NCBI GenBank assembly: GCA_012845835.1
Contig: JABAKD010000010.1
Span: 9,233,599-9,297,598 of the forward strand
DNA from: Undaria pinnatifida
Taxonomy: Eukaryota > Sar > Phaeophyceae > Laminariales > Alariaceae
Direction: 5' to 3'
Length of the DNA: 64,000 bases
Shown here: one piece after another, positions 56,301 to 64,000 of the stretch
How positions within the stretch are numbered: position 1 is the first letter of the stretch
How the letters are laid out: every line of letters begins with the position of its first letter
Made by a program: the position numbers and the translations under genes
The notes under the pieces: generated by a model
The model's input: only the letters and a program-made list of their open reading frames with translations
Told to the model about the DNA's origin: nothing
Databases searched by the model: none

Positions 56301-59300
56301 CTTGTACATTTACGTCCACAGAGGCAGTTCTTTATCGAGTATTTTTTCTGTATTTTTTGCGAAGGTCGCAGATGGCAGACAGCAGACAACGTGCGGAGAG
56401 CAAAACGCTGCAAGTAGGACCATGTGTGTGCGGGTGCTGTATCCTCTCTTTACCGCGGCGAGTTGCTTTTTTTGTCATAGCATATGTCACGTGCTATTGT
56501 CCTCTTGCTCCCTCGGTGTCAATACGTGCCGCACCCCACGCCACACGTGTCCCTTCTCGCTTCCTGGCTGGAGTTCGAATTGTGACGCTCTTGAAATCAT
56601 ACATATCATACATGCGGTGTAAAAAGTTTTATGTGTTATCAAGTGGTGCTGCGTGTATTTTCTCAAGAACAGATCGGTCGAGGGCACATCTATATCGAGT
56701 ATACCCAAAAAGTGCTAAAGGTGCTGCTATTGAGTGCACCCAAGAAGTACTGTGCGGGTAAAACGCGAATTGACGAATTGATCACTTTTCCGGGCAAGAA
56801 TTTTCTTGTGTGATGTACAAACAAAAATGGCCATTGCGTCCGGTAGTGAAAATAATGTGTCCTTGCGCCACCCCCTAGGCACTTATAGGGGACCCTTGTA
56901 TATCACTTTAACTCAATATTAATAATACACATTGGTGATATACTTACCTCCAGTAGTTTAGGCACTACTAATAACGGTAACTGCTGTGACTTACGTGTTT
57001 TTTATATTATGAAGTTCACGTTTAATTGTGGATGCTCATGTGTGTATGTGTCTGGTATTGTTTGCCGTGAGAAAATATTTGTGAGCCGAGCAAAGTATTA
57101 CGAGGTACATACTATACCTGCCATGTACCATGTTATCAAGTACTGCATTGCTCGTGTCTCATGTCACAATTTTAATTTTGTGTACCTGGTTGTTTTTAAC
57201 GGTTGTTTTGTGTTCATAATTCATAAGTTTGATCTCTCTAGGAGGTAGAGTCAGCGTCAACATTGATTGGGTGTGCTGGAGGTCGATGAGTACTCGTTGC
57301 AAGAGCGGTTAGATGTGAAATACCTTTCCACTCCAGGTGCTACCTATATTAGTGTTAGGTCTACTGGTGGTATACTTGTATAATTCCGTCCTACTCATAC
57401 AGCAATGGTGCCACGGCTGCCTTTAGGTCTACTGGTGGTGCATAGTTCCGTAATACACAGATAGTAGCAGTGGTGCCACGCCTGTACGTACGTGTATTTT
57501 ATAGATTTCTCTTGTCCAGGGTGTCGTCCCTTCTCCCCCCCGGTTCTTGCCTTCAATATTTATCGCGCATAGGGTTCAGCAATCCCACTGCTCGTCAATC
57601 TTTCATCGAGTGTTGCTAACTCACGCTCTCGCGCTTTCCGCAAGTTAATTTGTGCGCAAGATAAAGTCCCAATGATTCTATACGAGTATGCACTCGGGGG
57701 GATTCGAACTCCCGAAACTGACCTTTTTTTTTTTTTTTTTTTTTTTTAGCACACTTTCACTTTCCAGCTTCTGGACAAGCCGTGGTCACAGGTGTCATCC
57801 CTTCTCCTCCCCGGTTCTTGCCTTCAATTTTTATCGCGCATAGGGTTCAGCAATCCCACTGCTCGTCGATTGTTCATCGAATGTTGCTGACTCACGCTCT
57901 CGCGCTTTCCGCAAGTCAATTTGTGCACAAGAAAAAGTCCCAACGAATTTATACGAGTATGCACTCGGCGGGGCTCGAACTCACGAAACTGACCTATACC
58001 AGGCTCGAGGATAACCTGATACGCCACCGGGGCGACCGGACCTATACCAGGCCGAGGATAACCTGATACGTCACCGGGGCGACCGGCGTACATACAGCAT
58101 ACCAGGATACTAGGTACCTGGTATACCAGCATGCCGTACGATATAGAGCATTCAATTTTTTGCCCAATCAACCTTGAACCAACCAGCAACTGCAACCCAC
58201 TTTGGGGCTTCAAAGGCAGACGAAAAAATTGACGCGAAAGGGTCAAGAAAAAACTCCCGGGTATACACAGCCATAGTATACTAGGGTCTGCTGGTATGAC
58301 ATTTTTTTCTCTTTTCCTTTCCTTGCTTCCTCTTCTTGTCTTGCCTTTTCTTGCTCTTCTTGTCTTTTCTTTTCTTTCCTTTCCCTCTTCGTTTTCTTTT
58401 TTCGCTTTCTTCTCTTTTCTTTCCTTTCCTTTCCTTTCTCTTCTTATATGGGTACCTAGGATGACGTTTTAGGCTGAGGGCTAACGAGAGAGCAGAACGC
58501 GGCTGACCAGAGCGAAGCGGCGAAACTTAGCCTACTCTGAAAACAGTATAGTAAAGGAACCCTTCACCTCTACGCGCCCTTACAAGTTGAAAGAACTTGA
58601 AAGGGCTGGGCGTGCTCTACAAAGTTTTTCCATCACGGCACGGTGTTCAGGCACGCCGACGAGTCCCAACTCCGCGAGCGCGGGGCATGAGAAGTCTCTC
58701 CCGGGGACGGCTAGCGATCTTCCCCGAAAGGTAGAGAATCGTAAAAAAAGTGCAAATCCCACCCAGCTCCTGGCGTACCACAGGACACAGGACCACAGGT
58801 GTACCGCTGCACTGCCGTATTGATACTCTGTATGCTGCCGTTATAGATTGGTCTGTACGTGCTGCTCCACTGCTGTTGTACTGCTGTTGTACTGCTGTGA
58901 TGATGGGGTGCGACCGTCCAATTTGCTCCGTACCGTCTCTTTCCGATAGACATGTGCCTGCATTTTTATCTCACCAAGTTTGTGTAATCGTACTCTTTGT
59001 CTTACCGAGTTCGGGTCCGAGTCCAACCCGTCGCCTAGCGACACCTTCTTCTTTTTCAGTCAACAGGAGTTGCCTAGCGACACCTCCTTCTTACGGGCAC
59101 TGCAGCTTGCAGCAAAAGTTTTCTTCATCGTACTCCTGTACCGTATGAGTCTCAGTTACGGTATAAGTACCCGTCGACTCGCGGCCGCTATGGATTGGTC
59201 GGTACGTGCTGCTCCACTGCTGTTGTACTGCTGTTGTACTACTGCTGTGATGGTGGGGTGCGACCGTCCAAGTGGCTCCGTACTGTCTTTGCCCGTAGAC

Positions 59301-62300
59301 ATGTGCCTTCATTTTTGTCCCACCGAGTTCGTGTCGTACGCTTTGTCTTACCGAGGTCGGGTCCAAGTCCAACCCCTCGCCTAGCGACACCTTCTTTTTT
59401 TCCAGTCAACAGGAGTTGCCTAGCGACACCTCCTTCTTACGGGCACTGCAGTTTGCAGCAAAAGTTTTCTCCACCGTACTCCTATTACCGTATGAGTCTC
59501 AGTTGCGTGCGGTATAATAACCCATCGACTCGCGGCAGCTTCTCCTTTCGACTATAGTGTGTTTTTCTAATTTGGCAGTTTTGCGGTATACCCGTCGACT
59601 AGCGGCAGCTTCTTCTCCAGAGTGTTGGGCGGTTCTTCAATTTCGCAGCCGACAAGAGTTGCCTATAGCTCCAGCTTCTATTGAATAAGGCTATGTACTG
59701 CATATGAAACCGGTTGCAACTTCTGAGTGCCTTTCGCTGTTCCGTACGAGTCTCGGTTTCGGTAGACTATACCCCGTCGCCTAGCGGCACCTTCTTCCAT
59801 GTATTAGGTTGATCCTTAGTATGACGGGCGACCGTCCAAGTCGCTCCGTACCGTCTCTTTCCCGTAGATATGTGCCTGCATGTTTGTCTTACCGAGTTCG
59901 TGTCGTAGTCTTTGTCTTACCGAGATCGGGTCGAAGTCCACCCCGTCGCCTAGCGACACCTTCTTCTTTTTCAGTCAACGGGAGTTGCCTAGCGACACCT
60001 CCTTCTCACGGGTACTGCAGTTTGCAGCAAAAGTTTTCTGCATCGTACTCGTGTACCGTATGAGTCTCAGTTACGGTATAAGTACCCGTCGATTCGCGGC
60101 AGCTTCTCCTTCCAAGGATTGGGTGCCTTTCTAATTTGGCAGTTTTGCGGTATACCCGTCGACTAGCGGCAGCTTCTTCTTCAGAATGTTGGGTGGTTCT
60201 TCAATTTCGCAGCCGACAAGAGTTGCCTAGCGCCAGCTTCTATTTTAGGTCATGTACTGCATATGAAACCGGTTGCAACTTCTGAGCGCCTTCCGCTGTT
60301 CCGCACGAGTCTCGGTTGCGGTAGAATATACCCCGTCGCCTAGCGGCACCTTCTTCTTGCATGTATTAGGTTGATCCTTACAGTAGTATCGCGGGCGACC
60401 GTCCAACTTGCTCCGTACCGTTTCTCACCCGTAGACATGAGGGTTCGGGTCGACGTCCACTCCGTCGCCTAGCGACACCTTCTTTTTTGTCAGTCAACAG
60501 GAGTTGCCTAGCGAGACCTCCTTCTTACGTGCACTGTAGCTTGCAGCAAAAGTTTTTGCGCTTGCAGAAAAAAGTGTTGGTTTTCTTTATGATTGACCTT
60601 CTTTAATACATGTTTTTTCAACTTTTGGAGACGACTCCGTCTCCTGCCGGCGTGCCATCCTTCCGAGGTTTGCCCGCTTCGTCAGCAACCGCCGACATAG
60701 TTCTCTTCCAAAATATCATCTTCTCCGACACAAATTGCACATCAACCTCTTGGTAGGAGTCATTACTTTTCACCTTTCTTTACTCTCCTCTTCCTCACAC
60801 CATCTTTAATAACAATCATGAGGGTGGGGCCGCCGAAGGCGGCGCCGCCCGATCCTTGTGGGTACCTAGGATGACGTTTTAGGCTGAGGGCTAACGAGAG
60901 AGCAGAACGCGGCTGACCAGAGCGAAGCGGCGAAACTTAGCCTACTCTGAAAATAGTATAGTAAAGGAACCCTTCACCTCTACGCGCCCTTACAAGTTGA
61001 AAGAACTTGAAAGGGCTGGGCGTGCTCTACAAAGTTTTTCCATCACGGCACGGTGTTCAGGCACGCCGACGAGTCCCAACTCCGCGAGCGCGGGGCATGA
61101 GAAGTCTCTCCCGGGGACGGCTAGCGATCTTCCCCGAAAGGTAGAGAATCGTAAAAAAAGTGCAAATCCCACCCAGCTCCTGGCGTACCACAGGACCACA
61201 GGTGTATCGCTGCACTGCCGTATTGATACTCTGTATGCTGCCGTTATAGATTGGTCTGTACGTGCTGCTCCACTGCTGTTGTACTGCTGTTGTATGTACT
61301 GCTGTGATGATGGGGTGCGACCGTCCAATTCGCTCCGTACCGTCTCTTTCCGATAGACATGTGCCTGCATTTTTATCTCACCGAGTTTGTGTAATCGTAC
61401 TCGTTGTCTTACCGAGTTCGGGTCCGAGTCCAACCCGTCGCCTAGCGACACCTTCTTCTTTTTCAGTCAACAGGAGTTGCCTAGCGACACCTCCTTCCTA
61501 CGGGCACTGCAGCTTGCAGCAAAAGTTTTCTTCATCGTACTCCTGTACCGTATGAGTCTCAGTTACGGTATAAGTACCCGTCGACTCGCGGCCGCTATGG
61601 ATTGGTCGGTACGTGCTGCTCCACTGCTGCTGTTGTACTGCTGTTGTACTACTGCTGTGATGGTGGGGTGCGACCGTCCAAGTGGCTCCGTACTGTCTTT
61701 TTGCCCGTAGACATGTGCCTTCATTTTTGTCCTACCGAGTTCGTGTCGTACTCATTGTCTTTCCGAGGTCGGGTCCAAGTCCAACCCCTCGCCTAGCGAC
61801 ACCTTCTTTTTTTCCAGTCAACAGGAGTTGCCTAGCGACACCTCCTTCTTACGGGCACTGCAGTTTGCAGCAAAAAAAGTTCTCTCCACCGTACTCCTAT
61901 TACCGTAAGAGTCTCAGTTGCGTGCGGTAAAATAACCCATCGACTCGCGGCAGCTTCTCCTTTCGACTATAGTGTGCTTTTCTAATTTGGCAGTTTTGCG
62001 GTATACCCGTCGACTAGCGGCAGCTTCTTCTCCAGAGTGTTGGGCGGTTCTTCAATTTCGCACACCTCCTTCTCACGGGTACTGCAGTTTGCAGCAAAAG
62101 TTTTCTGCATCGTACTCGTGTACCGTATAAGTCTATATGTCTACGGGCAAAAAGACAGTACGGAGCCACTTGGACGGTCGCACCCCACCATCACAGCAGT
62201 AGTACAACAGCAGTACAACAGCAGTGGAGCAGCACGTACCGACCAATCCATAGCGGCCGCGAGTCGACGGGTACTTATACCGTAACTGAGACTCACACGG

Positions 62301-64000
62301 TACAGGAGTACGATGAAGAAAACTTTTGCTGCAAGCTGCAGTGCCCGTAGGAAGGAGGTGTCGCTAGGCAACTCCTGTTGACTGAAAAAAAAAGAAGGTG
62401 TCGCTAGGCGACGGGTTGGACTCGGACCCGAACTCGGTAAGACAAAGAGTACGATTACACAAACTCGGTGAGATAAAAATGCAGGCACATGTCTATCGGA
62501 AAGAGACGGTACGGAGCGAATTGGACGGTCGCACCCCATCATCACAGCAGTACAACAGCAGTACAACAGCAGTGGAGCAGCACGTACAGACCAATCTATA
62601 ACGGCAGCATACAGAGTATCAATACGACAGTGCAGCGGTACACCTGTGGTCCTGACGGAGAAAGGGAAGGGAGAGAGACGGAGGGGAGGGACAGACATCT
62701 TCTTTGTGTTGCGAAGTCAAACTTTCCCTGCTGTCAACTGCTGCAGTACCAGTTCCGTTCATTTTTTCGCGTCTGCTTGCCTTCGTCTTCAATGCGGTTA
62801 ATGCAACAGAGTGCATTTATTTAATCAATGTTGTTGCCTACTAATATTTTTTTCTTTTTTCAGGAATCACACTAAATTCGGGCGTGATGACGTCCCTGTA
62901 CGTCACCATCAACCACCACAGCGCCACCCTCTTGGTATCCCCCGATACTGTTCAATACCTTACTACAACCATCTCTACTTTCATATATCTCCCACCCTCG
63001 CCCTCAGACCAGGGCGCCTCTACTTCAGGACGGGGCCGCCCTCAGGCGGCCCCGTCCGATCCTTGTTTGTTCTATTTCTTTCTTCCAATTGAGTTGCGTC
63101 TGTCGTGCGTATGCGTAGTGATAGATACTACCCCTGGTAGTATATATACGTGGTAGTCTTTCTTGGGTGGCACGCGGTATAGTCGGTTTTTCCAGGCGCG
63201 AGTAATGAGACGTATGCACCGGTATAGACCTGGAACATCGTAGACTGTCTTCCGATTTCACTTTTATATGTTCCTGGTGGAGGCATGATTTGCGTCAGCT
63301 GTGTTTATATGCGTGTACCACCTTGGGTTGTTTGTGTTTTTCCCTAGGGTATTCCTCAGCTCCAGAGTGACTGAAGCCTGTCCTGTGACCACGGACGTGA
63401 TTATGCGAGTTAATGTGAGAACAACAAACAACAACAACCAACAGGCAACATTGCAGTGCTACTTCAAGCTCAGAAGAGTGTTGAGGTATTTGGTTGGACA
63501 AATGCAGGATCAGCCACACGAAGCTGCACAGGCTACATAGCCTAGTGGGTGGTCGATCACTCTAATAAGGTAGGACTCGAACGCAAAGAGTCGCACCGAA
63601 ACACGCGTAGCATGTTACCAGGTATGGACTATCGTGTATTGGACGCTCAAGATTTCCTTTATCGCTATACATGGGCCCCAACAGGTCTCAGGGTGGAGCG
63701 CGGAGCGCACGCTTGCATTGAGCTGACCCTCATTCTCCTCTAGATATGCATGGGCATGACACGAGTCTGCGGCCGGCGGCCGTCGGCCACTTGAATTACC
63801 TGGTGTCCTGGATGGAAAAATAATACGGTCGCACCTCTCCTGTTGAAGACGCGAAAGCGTATGCTTGGAGTGCTGAGAAAAGCAAGCACTTGTCCAACCC
63901 CAAAGCACCGCACCCCGCACCCACTACCATCACGGAAGGCCAAACTCACATTGTTCGGACCCCTGCCGGCCTGTGCGACGTCCGCCTCTCCAGCCCGATC
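43895..64000 (-). CDS. MgtC/SapB-family membrane protein with long acidic C-terminal extension (partial)
   Basis: Exons in reading order: 63950-64000 (5' end beyond the window), 49384-49504, 47668-47886, 46166-46639, 43895-45112. The joins are GT-AG and phase-compatible. The first three give a near-complete MgtC core: IGLERRTSHRPAGVRTM, SLVAMGACTFTLVSQFGF, VASGVGFIGAG, VRGLTTASAIWITAGLGMACGAG, LGAVLTVAILK. The first transmembrane helix lies outside the window. MgtC proteins are multi-pass membrane proteins known from bacteria for survival at low Mg2+ and ATPase control. The eukaryotic role is unknown. The last two exons add an Ala-rich, highly charged region and a repetitive Val/Asp/Gly-rich tail ending ...GKMTDS. 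These tail exons are joined by phase and splice signals only. A bacterial origin of the core is likely. Confidence 0.8.
45113..46165 (-). other. Intron between the two C-terminal exons
   Basis: No feature was recognised except a G-rich run near 45160-45230. Confidence 0.4.
46166..46639 (-). CDS. Charged C-terminal exon, probably of the MgtC-like gene
   Basis: Acceptor ACGTTCGCACTCAG, donor AAG|GTGACG, 158 codons. WYRLRAIVRPRLAQK leads into an 11-Ala run, then acidic Glu/Asp/Lys stretches and DDSDDYDGGEVDEKHIYDPF. Phase 0 at both ends fits both neighbours. No known domain; likely a cytosolic disordered tail. Confidence 0.6.
47668..47886 (-). CDS. MgtC-like exon (last core helices)
   Basis: Acceptor CGCATGTCCAAAAG, donor AAG|GTGTGG. 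73 codons: VITTSAKES...GDVRGLTTASAIWITAG...AILKISRVQQSLQSK. Contains two hydrophobic helices. Confidence 0.88.
48135..48330 (+). repeat. Repeat family R2, copy 2
   Basis: Colinear with 13045-13245 (gctgtgagatcgaggatttt, ggtcggcgact) in an intron of the MgtC-like gene. Confidence 0.75.
49384..49504 (-). CDS. MgtC-like exon (helix and GFIGAG)
   Basis: Acceptor TTGTGTCGTTCCGAAG, donor GGG|GTGAGT. One base completes a Met codon with the previous exon. Then 40 codons give SLVAMGACTF...VASGVGFIGAG. Confidence 0.88.
50207..51246. repeat. Long inverted repeat, arms about 420 bp, spacer about 175 bp
   Basis: Arm 50207-50638 is the reverse complement of 50813-51246 with scattered differences (aggcgatttctctgcccacg, tttcgccgagagccttctc in both). 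In the right arm one frame reads FFIIAGDFSAHA, like the GDF/GDFN motif of APE-type LINE endonucleases, so the arms may be two opposed LINE 5' fragments. Confidence 0.8.
51645..51812. repeat. GTA/GCA microsatellite, about 165 bp
   Basis: Long (GTA)n with GCA and ATA interruptions. The poly-Ser and poly-Val frames here are artefacts of the repeat. Confidence 0.95.
51813..53049. other. Intronic DNA, nothing recognised
   Basis: Short frames only. The TACCTGGTA word occurs at about 52785. Confidence 0.35.
53050..54407. mobile_element. PIF/Harbinger-like TIR element, copy 2, interrupted
   Basis: Ends GGCCATTTCTTAAGCAGTCGG and, inverted, GGGCATTTCTTATGCAGTCGG, with about 50 bp of imperfect TIR. 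It is flanked by TCA (53047-53049 and 54408-54410), a TNA-type 3-bp duplication. The outer parts match copy 1 at 21644-22378. The interior is split by a family P insertion at 53342-53926. Confidence 0.82.
53342..53926 (+). mobile_element. Purine-tail repeat family P, copy 2, nested
   Basis: Starts with (TTG)n (53342-53373), then the same blocks as 30580-31130 and an A/G tract at 53702-53866. It sits exactly where copy 1 of the TIR element has cagtatcat|acaacagcg. TCAT lies on both sides (53338-53341 and about 53927-53930), suggesting a 4-bp target duplication. Confidence 0.82.
54750..56115. repeat. Segmental tandem duplications of 300-bp modules
   Basis: Blocks such as gtgtaaggatcgttt.aatatc, gagcacaacgctacaactct, gatgacagacagcagacaac and ctacccgcctatacgccact occur three or four times in the same order with insertions. 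A partial copy continues to about 56415. A family R2 copy lies within. Confidence 0.7.
55345..55550 (+). repeat. Repeat family R2, copy 3
   Basis: Colinear with 13045-13245 (gtgagatcgaagatttcgtc, ggatataggtcggcgactcc). Confidence 0.8.
56416..57509. other. Intronic DNA, nothing recognised
   Basis: AT-rich; open frames up to 79 codons without domains. Confidence 0.35.
57510..57723 (-). mobile_element. SINE copy 3
   Basis: Minus-strand body like copy 4. At its 5' side (57696-57713) it has GAGTTCGAATCCCCC, a good Pol III B box. It is cut off upstream by the poly-A of copy 4, which inserted into it. Confidence 0.7.
57724..58084 (-). mobile_element. tRNA-derived SINE, copy 4, with poly-A tail
   Basis: On the minus strand: two tandem 46-47-bp copies of a head with GGTGGCGTATCAGGTTA (A-box-like) and GCCTGGTATAGGT, then GAGTTCGAGCCCC (B box), a body shared with copies 1-3, and A24 at the 3' end (T24 on plus at 57724-57747). 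This is the standard SINE plan: internal Pol III promoter, unrelated body, poly-A. Confidence 0.8.
58282..58448 (-). mobile_element. Purine-tail family P, copy 3, tail part
   Basis: Reverse complement of the purine tract and the gtcatac end of family P. It is separated from its head (63066-63430) by the 4.6-kb insertion 58449-63065. Confidence 0.8.
61192..62653. repeat. Inverted repeat, arms about 520 bp, loop about 420 bp
   Basis: Arm 61192-61716 and arm 62135-62653 are reverse complements with only a few indels in (CTG/TTG)-rich parts. Both derive from the module also present at 58785-59300. Transcription across it would give a long double-stranded RNA. Confidence 0.9.
63028..63057. repeat. 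Perfect 13-bp hairpin near the end of unit 2
   Basis: GGACGGGGCCGCC, loop CTCA, GGCGGCCCCGTCC, followed 8 bases later by the end of the insertion. Confidence 0.95.
63066..63430 (-). mobile_element. Purine-tail family P, copy 3, head part
   Basis: Reverse complement of the family P head and middle (ccacgtatatata region, cttttatatgttcctggtgg, ctgtgaccacggac, gagaacaacaaac). Confidence 0.82.
63431..63949. other. Intronic DNA next to the last MgtC-like exon
   Basis: No feature was recognised beyond an ACCAGGTA word at 63619 and the donor site at 63948-63949. Confidence 0.35.
63950..64000 (-). CDS. MgtC-like exon with GLER..AGVRT motif (partial)
   Basis: Reading from the right edge: IGLERRTSHRPAGVRT then AT|GTGAGT donor, phase 2. 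The motif GLERE...AGLRT is the hallmark of MgtC after the first helices. Confidence 0.8.

Larger units (their letters stand above)
58449..63065. mobile_element. 4.6-kb tandem-dimer insertion, unclassified
   Basis: Two units, 58449-60858 and 60859-63065, both start TGGGTACCTAGGATGACG and end CCGATCCTTG. The first about 1,200 bp (58449-59649 and 60859-62061) are nearly identical; the 3' parts differ. Each unit has a GC-rich hairpin just before its end. Internal modules with gtcgcctagcgacacct repeat many times. No enzyme frame was recognised. It splits family P copy 3 cleanly. The end hairpin recalls Helitron-like elements, but the CTRR end is missing. Confidence 0.75.
49505..63949 (-). other. 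14.4-kb intron of the MgtC-like gene
   Basis: Inferred from the perfect phase and motif continuity between the exon at 63950-64000 (...AGVRT) and 49384-49504 (SLVAMGA...). It is filled with mobile elements listed separately. A small undetected exon inside cannot be excluded, but the core protein has no gap there. Confidence 0.7.

Noticed and set aside
58449-63065. Assigning the tandem dimer to Helitrons
   Set aside because: The terminal hairpin fits, but the end is CCTTG rather than CTRR, no 5' TC end is clear, and no Rep/helicase frame is present. Left unclassified.

Overview
This window is nuclear eukaryotic DNA. Genes are split by long GT-AG introns, there are two Pol III tRNA genes, and many transposable elements and simple repeats. 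Mixed GC content, introns up to about 14 kb and TTAGGG-like traces would fit a stramenopile such as a brown alga, but that is inference and no species is claimed. Exons were joined by hand: reading frame, splice signals and intron phase all had to agree.

Layout. 1-1,340: 3' part of an unidentified minus-strand gene. 1.3-18.4 kb: repeat-rich DNA with a young deletion-derivative LTR retrotransposon (3,670-5,579), a truncated relative, a solo LTR, a 43-bp satellite, two tRNA-Ser genes (UGA and GCU) and SINE pieces. 18.5-23.7 kb (minus): a five-exon Nudix hydrolase of the NUDT6/plant-NUDT type with a likely organelle presequence. 23.95-39.93 kb (plus): head to head with the Nudix gene, a nine-exon gene that joins a complete NADAR domain, an FHA domain, an RRM and a long Arg/Gly/Ser-rich tail ending in RS repeats. 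Its 8.5-kb intron holds a decayed antisense LINE and an alternating inverted-repeat array. 43.9-64 kb (minus): a MgtC/SapB-family membrane protein gene interrupted by a 14.4-kb intron filled with a nested Harbinger-like element, SINEs, a purine-rich repeat family and a 4.6-kb tandem-dimer insertion with long inverted repeats.

Functional reading. The Nudix and NADAR genes start within about 270 bp of each other on opposite strands. Both families act on NAD/ADP-ribose-type substrates. The fusion of NADAR to phosphopeptide-binding (FHA) and RNA-binding (RRM, RS) modules suggests an ADP-ribose or N-glycoside-processing enzyme recruited to nuclear RNA or splicing complexes, with a divergent partner that could clear the nucleotide product. 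I regard this as the most novel element in the window. It rests on hand-made gene models that transcript data could confirm or break.
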